Assembly: GCA_038396625.1 (NCBI GenBank)
Contig: CP121688.1
Coordinates: 3,224,001-3,288,000, forward strand
Direction: 5' to 3'
From: G038396625 sp038396625
GTDB lineage: Bacteria; Bacillota; Clostridia; Peptostreptococcales; Thermotaleaceae
Length of the DNA stretch: 64,000 bases
Shown here: positions 24,331 to 31,952 of the stretch, piece after piece
Layout: the number at the start of each line of letters is the position of its first letter
Position numbering within the stretch: position 1 is the stretch's first letter
The notes under the pieces: model-generated
What the model saw: the letters and a program-made list of their open reading frames with translations, nothing else
Databases searched by the model: none
What the model was told of the DNA's origin: nothing
Made by a program: the position numbers and the translations under genes

Positions 24331-25629
24331 CTATTCTGCTGTCGCCACTTCCTTATGGGTTTGTAGCATCTCAAAGAAAGCTTCTAATCTTGTTGTAATT
24401 TGCCCTGCATCCTGTAGACTATAATCACTTTCAATCATCATTACTGGAATACCTTCTTTTTCAAGGGCCTCTTTTACTTTCTTGTATTCAAGTGCATAGG
24501 TATGACAGAAGGATAAGCTGTTATAGATCACAGCATCTGCATTGTATTCTTTATATAGCCTAATAATATCTTCGATTCTTCCTTCATTTGGCGTAAAACA
24601 CGCACAGTTGATGCCAAGATATCGATCTGCTAAATTCCTTATTTGGTCTTCCATTGTTTTTGCTTCTTCATTGACAAGCTTCTCAAAATACCTCGTTCCT
24701 GTGCAAGTCTCTTCACAAACAACGGTGCCTCCACTGGTCTCAATTAAATGATGAATTTTCCAATTAGGTATCGCCATCGGCGTTCCTGAAATAAGAATTC
24801 TTGGGGTTCCTTCTTTAAACACCCTTTCTTTTCTTTCAATTCTTGCTTCTAATTCTTCACATAATTCTGTAGTCTTTTGTATAAACCTCTCTGGATCATC
24901 ATAAAAAGCAATTTGAGTAATTAAAAGCGCATCCTTCCCACTGATTGGTAGATTTTCATTTTTTCTGGCATTATATAATCTTTGAAGTACGGCGCGCTTT
25001 CTATTAATCAAATCAATTCCTTCTTGTAATTTTTCCTTTGTCACTTTATTTCCTGTTATTGCTTCTACTTTGTTTTTAAAGATTTTGATTTCATCCATCC
25101 AATGGAGCTTGTCTTTTTCTCTTTTCATCTGTGGCAAATCCATTACATGTATGGGCGTATATTCATCCAGGATTTCCCATGCTTTTTTCTTTCCATCACA
25201 GGTTGTTTCTCCCACTAGTAGGTCAACAGATTGAAAATATGGACATGTGCCGCTGAGTTTTGCCCCTACTGAAGCTTTAATAAGAGGACACATATTTCTT
25301 GGCAAAACCTTTTCGCCATCAGGTATCCAAAAATCAGAACCTCCACATAATCCTACACCAACTGCACCCGCACCAAAGATTATTTCATCAGGTACAAACA
25401 CACAAAAACTTCCTAGTACCTTGCCACCTTTTTCTCTATGCTCTGCTAGTTCCTGAACTCTTAGACCATGTATTTCAGAAATTACAAAGTTAAAATAGTT
25501 CATGCCTTCAGGACGATTATCCTGGGATAAGTAAATATCTCCATAAAATTCTGGCAATACAGCGCACAGCTGATCATGTTTTTCTAAATCCATATCTAAA
25601 GACTGCCATAATTCTCTATAGTCTGCCAT
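24331..25629 (-). CDS. Double-cubane-cluster anaerobic reductase (HgdB/YjiM-like)
   Basis: 432 aa, 2-hydroxyacyl-CoA dehydratase D-component fold. Conserved Cys in GVGLCGGSDFWIPDG, LPRNMCPLIKAS, SGTCPYFQ, VGETTCDGKKK, VVCEETCTGTRYF and NSLSFCHTYA fit the family in which a double-cubane [Fe8S9] cluster reduces small molecules under ATP control, as shown for a Carboxydothermus homologue. The C-terminus has the partner motif SDYSLQDAGQITTRLEAF. AGGAGG before the ATG. First gene of the set with DUF3343 and activase; no acyl-CoA enzyme genes adjoin, so a dehydratase role is less likely. Confidence 0.85.
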   Translation of the reverse strand: MADYRELWQSLDMDLEKHDQLCAVLPEFYGDIYLSQDNRPEGMNYFNFVISEIHGLRVQELAEHREKGGKVLGSFCVFVPDEIIFGAGAVGVGLCGGSDFWIPDGEKVLPRNMCPLIKASVGAKLSGTCPYFQSVDLLVGETTCDGKKKAWEILDEYTPIHVMDLPQMKREKDKLHWMDEIKIFKNKVEAITGNKVTKEKLQEGIDLINRKRAVLQRLYNARKNENLPISGKDALLITQIAFYDDPERFIQKTTELCEELEARIERKERVFKEGTPRILISGTPMAIPNWKIHHLIETSGGTVVCEETCTGTRYFEKLVNEEAKTMEDQIRNLADRYLGINCACFTPNEGRIEDIIRLYKEYNADAVIYNSLSFCHTYALEYKKVKEALEKEGIPVMMIESDYSLQDAGQITTRLEAFFEMLQTHKEVATAE

Positions 25630-25750
25630 TTGTTTTCCTCCTTGTTTTTAATTTCTTTTCTTCTCAATTATAATATATTGTCCAAAGATCTTTTATAATT
25701 ATAGATAAATATTATGATTGTTAAGGGGTATATTCATTGCATCTATAGAT

Positions 25751-25789
25751 AAAAAAAGAAGGCGTTACATTCTATTATGAAGCCTCCTT
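25751..25789 (-). terminator. Terminator downstream of the DUF1450 gene
   Basis: 8-bp stem (25756-25763 with 25782-25789, one G-T pair) followed on the - strand by seven T (25751-25757). Confidence 0.7.
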
Positions 25790-25882
25790 TTGCCTTTGTA
25801 GTTATCATCATAAAGTCTTGTATTTTTACAAATTACAGATCATCTAATGCTTTCTTTATGCGCTCTCTGATTAATGATTATT

Positions 25883-26101
25883 CTACAAAGCTTCGTTAAT
25901 TTTTTCATACAATTCCTCTGGTGTGTCTGCCTGTATCATTTCATCATTGAGAAATATATAGGGTCCAATGGCACAATCATCACAATATCCCCAGCATGTA
26001 GCAGTATCAATTTGTATATTGGGATTTTCAGCTTTTATCTTATCAAGCACATCATTGGTACCATATCCATAGTTATTCTCACAAACCTTAATATTTTTCA
26101 A
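25883..26101 (-). CDS. DUF1450 protein
   Basis: 72 aa. IKVCENNYGYGTNDVLDKI, then TATCWGYCDDCAIGPYIFLND, the Cys-rich signature of the DUF1450 (YuzB-like) family, which resembles a small thioredoxin-like [2Fe-2S] domain with Cys at residues ~7, 36, 40 and 43. Probably an Fe-S or redox protein. Stands alone with its own terminator, between the double-cubane operon and the TetR promoter. Confidence 0.9.
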   Translation of the reverse strand: MKNIKVCENNYGYGTNDVLDKIKAENPNIQIDTATCWGYCDDCAIGPYIFLNDEMIQADTPEELYEKINEAL

Positions 26102-26239
26102 GTGTATTGCCTCCTTCCCTTTATATGAATCTCTTTTTTCTTAATTGATCCTAGTATATACTGCACTCCTTCTCTCCATTCATTACCTATCTTCTATTTA
26201 GCGTGGATATAAAATTTTTTACGATTTTTGCATATACTA

Positions 26240-26300
26240 TTGACATAGTTTTTTTACTTTGCTACTATATGACTATAGAGTCATATGACTATAGAGTCAT
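26240..26300 (+). promoter_or_regulatory. sigma-A promoter with two tandem palindromic operators
   Basis: TTGACA (26240-26245), 17-base spacer, TACTAT (26263-26268). Directly downstream are two identical 16-bp palindromes ATGACTATAGAGTCAT (26269-26284 and 26285-26300), abutting without gap. Position over the transcription start and the tetR gene just after it indicate autorepression by the TetR protein. Confidence 0.85.
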
Positions 26301-26330
26301 ATTTATTCCATTTATTGCGGAGGAGTTCAC

Positions 26331-26978
26331 ATGCCAAAAAATACTTTTTTAAATCTACCACAAGATAAAAGAGATAGAATCCTTGAGGCTGCTATTGATG
26401 AATTTGCCGAATACACTTATCATCAAGCCAGTATCACAAGAATTGTGGAGAAGGCCGAGATCGCCAAGGGGAGCTTCTATCAATATTTTGAAGACAAAAA
26501 AGATCTCTTTAAATACATTCTTGCGTTATCTGGGGAAAAAAAGCTCGCTTACTTGACAAATATCATGAAGGACCTTGACAATGAAAAGTTCTTTCAAATC
26601 ATTAGAGAGCTATATATAGCAGGAATAAAGTTTGCTAAAGAAGTTCCAAAACTTTCTGCCATTGCCCATGACTTTGTAAAAAATGGAGATCCTATGCTAA
26701 AACAAGAAATTTTGGGAACAAACATACCTAAAAGTAATCAACTATTCGAATATCTGCTAAAAAAAAACATCGAACAAAAAGACATTGATCCAAATATTGA
26801 TATAAAACTTGTGGCTTTCCTCCTGACCTCCCTGAGTATATCCATCTCAGAATATTTTATTAAAGAAGTAAAGTCACAGGATGATATGGAAATTATGGAT
26901 CTAGTTGATGAAATGTTATATGTCATCGAAAATGGCATAAAAAATAAGGACGGGGGGATGACACATGCTAAAGGTTAA
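26331..26978 (+). CDS. TetR/AcrR-family regulator of the ABC-2 efflux operon
   Basis: 215 aa. TetR_N HTH: KRDRILEAAIDEFAEYTYHQ then ASITRIVEKAEIAKGSFYQY and FEDKKDLFKYIL; the rest is the helical ligand-binding domain. ATG with GGAGGAG 6 bases upstream. First gene of a four-gene + strand operon with an ABC ATPase and two permeases, ~30 bases after tandem palindromes; overlaps the ATPase gene by 14 bases. Likely represses the efflux system until its ligand appears. Confidence 0.93.
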   Translation: MPKNTFLNLPQDKRDRILEAAIDEFAEYTYHQASITRIVEKAEIAKGSFYQYFEDKKDLFKYILALSGEKKLAYLTNIMKDLDNEKFFQIIRELYIAGIKFAKEVPKLSAIAHDFVKNGDPMLKQEILGTNIPKSNQLFEYLLKKNIEQKDIDPNIDIKLVAFLLTSLSISISEYFIKEVKSQDDMEIMDLVDEMLYVIENGIKNKDGGMTHAKG

Positions 26979-27819
26979 GAATCTTTATCACCGTTATGCC
27001 AAACAGGAAAAGGATGCCGTAAAAGGAATATCCTTTGAAATAAGTAAAGGAGAAATCTTTGGATTTTTAGGGCCGAATGGAGCTGGTAAATCTACAACAC
27101 AAAAAATTCTTACAGGATTACTTCCCCTTCAAAAAGGTGAAGCCAGCTTGGCAGGTATTGATATCAAAAAACCTACGGAAAAATTTTATAGTTTGATTGG
27201 GGTATCCTTTGAGCAGCCTAATTTCTATAAAAAGCTTACAGGCTATGAAAATCTAGATTTTTATCGAAAAATGTTTCCCGTTCCTACAGAAGATCCTAAA
27301 AACCTCTTGAACCTAGTAGGATTAGAACATGCTGCAAACAAAAGATCTGGTGACTATTCTAAAGGTATGCAGCAGCGCTTAGTATTTGCACGATCTTTGA
27401 TCAATAAACCTCAAATGTGGTTTTTAGATGAACCTATCTCTGGTCTTGATCCTACAACAGCCAGCCATATCAAAGAACTCATATGGAAGAAAAAACAAAA
27501 AGGTGTTACCATCTTTTTAACAACCCACAATATGCATATCGCCGATGAGTTATGCGATCAAGTGGCGTTCATCAATGAAGGAAATATTGAATTGATTGAT
27601 TCCCCACGAAACCTTAAACTCAAGTATGGAAAAAAACTTGTTTATGTTGAATATAAAGAAAAGAACGTTCTTAAAAAAGAGCATTTATCCATGACCACAT
27701 TAAAGGATCAACAAAAATTAAATCATCTTATTCTAGCTGGTACTATAGAGACCATGCATTCTCAAGAAGCAAGTTTAGAAGAAATATTCACAAAGGTCAC
27801 AGGCAGGGGGTTGAAATAA
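26965..27819 (+). CDS. ABC transporter ATP-binding protein (ABC-2 efflux)
   Basis: 284 aa. Walker A GPNGAGKSTTQK near residue 37, Q-loop VSFEQPN, signature SGDYSKGMQQRL near 129, Walker B MWFLDEP with catalytic Glu, and H-loop TTHNM. C-terminal ~70 residues are the DUF4162-like tail seen in multidrug-type ABC-2 ATPases. Paired with two permease subunits downstream. Starts inside the tetR 3' end (GGGGGG near 26954 as ribosome site), so it is translationally coupled. Confidence 0.94.
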   Translation: MLKVKNLYHRYAKQEKDAVKGISFEISKGEIFGFLGPNGAGKSTTQKILTGLLPLQKGEASLAGIDIKKPTEKFYSLIGVSFEQPNFYKKLTGYENLDFYRKMFPVPTEDPKNLLNLVGLEHAANKRSGDYSKGMQQRLVFARSLINKPQMWFLDEPISGLDPTTASHIKELIWKKKQKGVTIFLTTHNMHIADELCDQVAFINEGNIELIDSPRNLKLKYGKKLVYVEYKEKNVLKKEHLSMTTLKDQQKLNHLILAGTIETMHSQEASLEEIFTKVTGRGLK

Positions 27820-28875
27820 ATGCTGCGCCGATACTTCGGGTTATTAAAAAAAGATTTTGTTACAGCCCATCGCAACTATTATTTTGTGATTGTTATCACT
27901 GTTGCTGTGATATTTGTATTGCTTGCAAACTTTGTGCTCCCTGAAGAAGCTAGTATTAAACCATCTGTGTATTACCATATAGATTTTGATGGTGATTTGA
28001 AAAATGTTTTCCAAAATATTATTGCATCGTCTCAAGAAAAGCATGAAAACATCTATGCTATGTCTTCCAAAGAAGCTATCATTGAAAACATGAGAGAAAA
28101 CGCCAATAGTTTTGGCATGATTATTGAAACAAAAAATAATAAACCAAGCATCCACTTTATTATGCAAGGCCATGAAAATTCAAAGGTGGTCAATACACTT
28201 CTATTGGCCATGAAGGATGAAATTAATAAAAGTATTCAAGATCCTGTAAAGATCACTACCATTCAATTGAAAAAAGGGATTGATGCTGAAAAAATTCCAA
28301 CTAATAAAAAAATTCTTCCTTTATTTTTATTGATGGAACCTGCTATGCTAGGATTTGTTTTAATTGCTGCATTAATATTCATGGAAAAAGACGAAAGAAC
28401 CGTTTCGGCATACAGGGTGACCCCTGGAAAACTACCTGAGTATTTGGCATCTAAGATCACTCTAATGCTCGTGTTGGGTTGGATTTCCACCCTAGTGAGC
28501 ACCTATTTTGTGGTAGGAAGAGATGCTGATTATCTACGTTTGTTTCTGCTTGTATCCTTTGGCAGTATTTTTGCATCATCCATGGGACTGATTCTAGCAA
28601 GCTTCTTTGACAATATATCACAGTCTGTCATATGGATGATCATCATCAGCCTTTTTATCTCTTTACCCTTTGTATCGTATTTTGTGCCAAGTTTTGCGCC
28701 AATGTACGTTCGATTTATTCCTACCTATCCACTATTGTTTGCCCTACGAGAAGTTTTATTTCCATCGGGAAATATGTTGATTGTAACATCCACACTTATA
28801 ACTTTTATCTTATTCAGCATTGGTGGGTATTTACTTGCTATTTTTGCTTATCAACGCAATTTTCTCAAAGATTAG
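27820..28875 (+). CDS. ABC-2 type permease subunit 1
   Basis: 351 aa. One N-terminal helix (YYFVIVITVAVIFVLLANFV), a ~140-residue extracytoplasmic domain and a C-terminal cluster of five helices (FLLMEPAMLGFVLIAALIF, then FGSIFASSMGLILASFFDN): the ABC-2 exporter layout. The EKDERTVSAYRVTP segment after the second helix is typical of fluoroquinolone/antibiotic-export-like permeases. Start ATG abuts the ATPase stop. Would form a heterodimer with the next gene. Confidence 0.88.
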   Translation: MLRRYFGLLKKDFVTAHRNYYFVIVITVAVIFVLLANFVLPEEASIKPSVYYHIDFDGDLKNVFQNIIASSQEKHENIYAMSSKEAIIENMRENANSFGMIIETKNNKPSIHFIMQGHENSKVVNTLLLAMKDEINKSIQDPVKITTIQLKKGIDAEKIPTNKKILPLFLLMEPAMLGFVLIAALIFMEKDERTVSAYRVTPGKLPEYLASKITLMLVLGWISTLVSTYFVVGRDADYLRLFLLVSFGSIFASSMGLILASFFDNISQSVIWMIIISLFISLPFVSYFVPSFAPMYVRFIPTYPLLFALREVLFPSGNMLIVTSTLITFILFSIGGYLLAIFAYQRNFLKD

Positions 28876-28886
28876 GAGGGATATCC

Positions 28887-29891
28887 ATGCTAAAAAGAAT
28901 TTTGTCTATATTTAGAAGAGATTTATCCAGCAGCTTCCGTGATTATCTTCTATTGTATATGCTAGTAGCACCTTTACTGTTGGCTATTGGGTTTAAATTT
29001 TTTATTCCTAGTGCCCAATCTGCCGCCCTGCAGTTTGCTATAGACGAAAATTTAGAAGTTGAAGTAATCGAAGAATTTGAAAAATACGGGAATGTAGAAA
29101 TCTATTCTTCTTCCACTCAAATGATTGACCGAATCAATGACATGGATGACATTGCAGGAGTTTCAATGGACTCAAATGGACAGTATCAAATAATTCTAGA
29201 AGGCAATGAATCCCATGATACCAAGGCAATTCCTTCTATGATTATTCGGAATTTGATGAATAAAAGAACCTTTCCGGTAGACTATACGATCAGTGATATT
29301 GGATTTAAAATGCCTCCAGTGGCATGGATTGGTAGTGTTTCATTGCTATTAATGGCGGTATTGATTGGGGGTGTTATGGTAGGCTTCAATATCATTGAAG
29401 AAAAAGAAACAGGTACCTTCAAAGCCTTAAGGGTTACACCTATGACTAGATTTGAGTTCATTCTAGGTCGAAGTATCATTGGAATAGTCATTCCTATCTT
29501 ACAAGTTTATGGAATTTTGTGGATTTTGGGTATGCTCCCAGATGTCCATCCATGGATGCTTTTAACAATGACCCTTGCCAGTTCATCTATTGGCATTTTG
29601 ATCGGATTTTTATTTGGTGGTATGAGTAGCAACCAAATTGTAGGGATTGCCAATATGAAAATGATTTTTATGATTGTTTCTATCACTATGATTGGTACGA
29701 TTTTATTGCCTGCAGATAAACATTACTTTTTATACTGGGCTCCTACCTATTGGAGCTTTACAGGATTTAAAGGCATACTACTGGATACCATTGATTGGAC
29801 AGAGCTTGGTTTGTATATTTTATGGACCTTTTTATCCACAAGTATCTTTCTTACCTTCTTTAAAAGAAAAATCACAAGAGGACTAAGTTAA
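28887..29891 (+). CDS. ABC-2 type permease subunit 2
   Basis: 334 aa. Same ABC-2 layout as the previous gene: N-terminal helix LLLYMLVAPLLLAIGFKFF, external domain, then five helices; EEKETGTFKALRVTPMTRFE parallels the sister subunit, so the two are a duplicated pair. ATG at 28887 with AGGAGGG 7 bases upstream; longer in-frame extensions overlap the previous gene and lack ribosome sites. Last gene of the TetR-regulated operon, followed by a terminator. Confidence 0.9.
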   Translation: MLKRILSIFRRDLSSSFRDYLLLYMLVAPLLLAIGFKFFIPSAQSAALQFAIDENLEVEVIEEFEKYGNVEIYSSSTQMIDRINDMDDIAGVSMDSNGQYQIILEGNESHDTKAIPSMIIRNLMNKRTFPVDYTISDIGFKMPPVAWIGSVSLLLMAVLIGGVMVGFNIIEEKETGTFKALRVTPMTRFEFILGRSIIGIVIPILQVYGILWILGMLPDVHPWMLLTMTLASSSIGILIGFLFGGMSSNQIVGIANMKMIFMIVSITMIGTILLPADKHYFLYWAPTYWSFTGFKGILLDTIDWTELGLYILWTFLSTSIFLTFFKRKITRGLS

Positions 29892-29921
29892 AAAGTGATG
29901 TATACATTTACATCACTTTTT
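29890..29921 (+). terminator. Terminator of the TetR-ABC operon
   Basis: 13-bp stem (29890-29902 with 29909-29921), A- and T-flanked; may also stop - strand transcription. Confidence 0.88.
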
Positions 29922-29954
29922 CTCTTTCTTTACCTAATTAGAAAACTCCATTTT

Positions 29955-30620
29955 TTATGATTCTACTTCTTTTCTAAAAGCTTCTAATCCTACACGATCT
30001 ATATAAGCGCCCAATCGCTCATGCTTTTTGGCATTTTCAGCATATACCTTTACCACGTTATCAACAATTGGCAATAAATCTTCTTCATCTATATTTTCAA
30101 ACAAAGTATCTCCAATCCTCGGCTTAATTCCACCTTTACCTCCTACCTGTATCTTAAATCCCTTTGGCATACCCATAATACCAATATCTCTAAAATGGTT
30201 TTCAGCACAGGAATTTGGACAACCACTCACACCAATTTTCAACTTATTAGGCAGGTTCATACCATGATATAATTCATCTAATTTCATTCCTACGCCTACA
30301 GAATCTTGTTGTCCCCTTTTGCAAAATGTTGTTCCAGGACAAAACTTCACACTACGTACACATAGGCCAATAGCTGCACCTGGCTTCATATTTAAATCCT
30401 TCCATGCCTTATCTAAATCTTCCTCTTTTAGTCCAACGATTGCAATACGTTGAGAAGATGTAAGCTTTAGAGCCTGTGCATTATATTTGTCTGCTACATC
30501 TGCAATCTTTCTTAAGATCTCTGTTGATACAATGCCACCAGGTATATGTGGTGCAATGGCGAAGGTTTCATTGTCTCTTTGCAGGACTGCACCTTTCTCT
30601 AATAAATCTTTTGTGTTCAT
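29955..30620 (-). CDS. Small siroheme/[4Fe-4S] nitrite-sulfite reductase-like protein
   Basis: 221 aa, about half the length of a typical nitrite/sulfite reductase, so a single catalytic repeat. Ferredoxin-like domain at residues ~10-70, then the coupled siroheme-Fe4S4 Cys pattern: KFCPGTTFCKRG (CxxxxxC) and SGCPNSCAEN (CxxxC) near 105-145, with GVSGCPNSC diagnostic. Small proteins of this class occur in anaerobes and are poorly characterised; some methanogen relatives bind siroheme. ATG at 30620 with AAGGAGG 9 bases upstream. No partner subunits adjoin. Physiological reaction unknown. Confidence 0.82.
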   Translation of the reverse strand: MNTKDLLEKGAVLQRDNETFAIAPHIPGGIVSTEILRKIADVADKYNAQALKLTSSQRIAIVGLKEEDLDKAWKDLNMKPGAAIGLCVRSVKFCPGTTFCKRGQQDSVGVGMKLDELYHGMNLPNKLKIGVSGCPNSCAENHFRDIGIMGMPKGFKIQVGGKGGIKPRIGDTLFENIDEEDLLPIVDNVVKVYAENAKKHERLGAYIDRVGLEAFRKEVES

Positions 30621-30700
30621 ATGGCATTTCCTCCTTTTCTGGCTTACTATTAGTATAAGCAGAATAAATTTTTTTAGCCTTAACACATAAAAAGTTAAAA

Positions 30701-30732
30701 CAAAAACCTCGCTTTTTCTAATGGCGAGGTTT
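30701..30732 (-). terminator. Terminator of the amidase-domain gene
   Basis: 9-bp stem (30704-30712 with 30724-30732), 11-base loop, T-rich exit on the - strand. Confidence 0.75.
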
Positions 30733-30737
30733 ACTCT

Positions 30738-31856
30738 CTAAAAATGCACATGTACCAACCAAAATTTAATTTTTTTATCATTCCATCCCAAATCCCAGGG
30801 AACCCGATATCGATCAGTATTATGAGAGTTTACAAGGGTATAACCTTTCGTGTCTGATCCTGTTACCACCGATATATGGGTAACTTTTCCTTTTTTTTCA
30901 TAGGCCACAAAATCTCCTGGCAAGAGCTTATAGGCGGCTTTATATACTTTATCATAAGTACCATGTGCAACCACAGAAGCCCTTCCACTATAAATCATAT
31001 AGTCTTTAAATGCTTGCGCATTGACCCAAGCTTTGCTACCTCCCTTGTTATAATTCCAAGTATATGTCTTTTTAAAGTTTCCTCCCTCATGTAATATTTG
31101 AGAGGCAAAGTTTGCACAGTCTCCCCCTTGAGGATTATAGTTTTTGTACTTTTTATTATAGACATAATCTTTTTCAGCAGCTGCACCACAATATTGATCT
31201 GCATAGTCTACAGCTTTTTTTCTTCGTTCCATTAAGGCTTCATTATTTCTTGATTTTTGCGATAAAATATATGCTCTTACATCATTCGTTTTCATTTCAT
31301 CAAGGTGCAATGAATCTGCGAAAGGATCGGTATACCATTCCCTTGTTATCTTCCAATCTTCTTCTACCTTATAAAGGTCCAAAGAATGGTAGGTACCTAT
31401 TCTAAATCGATTGATACTTTGAGGTTGATCTTCATAAAAATATTCATAGGTTGATGACACGACTAAATTTACTCTAAACCCTTCTTCCCTTTCCTTCACC
31501 CATTTGATAACAACATTTGGTATGATGGCTTTAAATTTTATTCCTTGTTTTTCTGACCATTGATGCAAGTATTTCATTTTTTTTAATTCATGTTCGTAGG
31601 CCCATACGCCATACTTTCTTTCTCGATCATATAGTCTTTCCAGTACTTCTTTATCTTCTTTTAATATAGCCTTTGTTCTCTCTTGAAAAATTTTCTGTAT
31701 TTCTTGAGTAACTTCTTCTTCTGTCTCATCTATAAAAAATGTAGCAACACTGGCATTCTTATTTAAAAAAAGCACAAATATTCCACCTAAAATCATAATG
31801 ACTGCTAAAATAAAAAGGATATATTTTTTTTTCAATGTTATAAATAACAGCACCAT
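30738..31856 (-). CDS. Putative amidase-domain cell-envelope protein
   Basis: 372 aa. N-terminal membrane anchor (KKYILFILAVIMILGGIFVL), a ~170-residue middle region of unknown fold, and a C-terminal papain/NlpC-like putative amidase domain: DYADQYCGAA..., GGDCANFASQILHEGG with the catalytic Cys, then THISVVTGSD with the His and YTLVNSHNTDR. This domain family is found in spore-formers and is thought to cleave cell-wall peptides or amides outside the membrane. The start is uncertain: GGGGGGAG abuts the ATG at 31856, so GTG one codon on is also plausible. Confidence 0.82.
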   Translation of the reverse strand: MVLLFITLKKKYILFILAVIMILGGIFVLFLNKNASVATFFIDETEEEVTQEIQKIFQERTKAILKEDKEVLERLYDRERKYGVWAYEHELKKMKYLHQWSEKQGIKFKAIIPNVVIKWVKEREEGFRVNLVVSSTYEYFYEDQPQSINRFRIGTYHSLDLYKVEEDWKITREWYTDPFADSLHLDEMKTNDVRAYILSQKSRNNEALMERRKKAVDYADQYCGAAAEKDYVYNKKYKNYNPQGGDCANFASQILHEGGNFKKTYTWNYNKGGSKAWVNAQAFKDYMIYSGRASVVAHGTYDKVYKAAYKLLPGDFVAYEKKGKVTHISVVTGSDTKGYTLVNSHNTDRYRVPWDLGWNDKKIKFWLVHVHF

Positions 31857-31952
31857 ACTCCCCCCTCAAAACCTACTCATAAGATTATATGTCATCATCT
31901 CATAATATAGGATTAAAAGTTCATGAATATTTTCAGTACGGACTGTTATTGA

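Noticed and set aside
26269..26300. CRISPR-like tandem repeat
   Set aside because: Only two abutting copies, each a palindrome at a promoter; operators explain it better.
28632..28886. Longer N-terminus for the second ABC-2 permease
   Set aside because: Runs inside the previous gene in another frame; ATG at 28887 has AGGAGGG.
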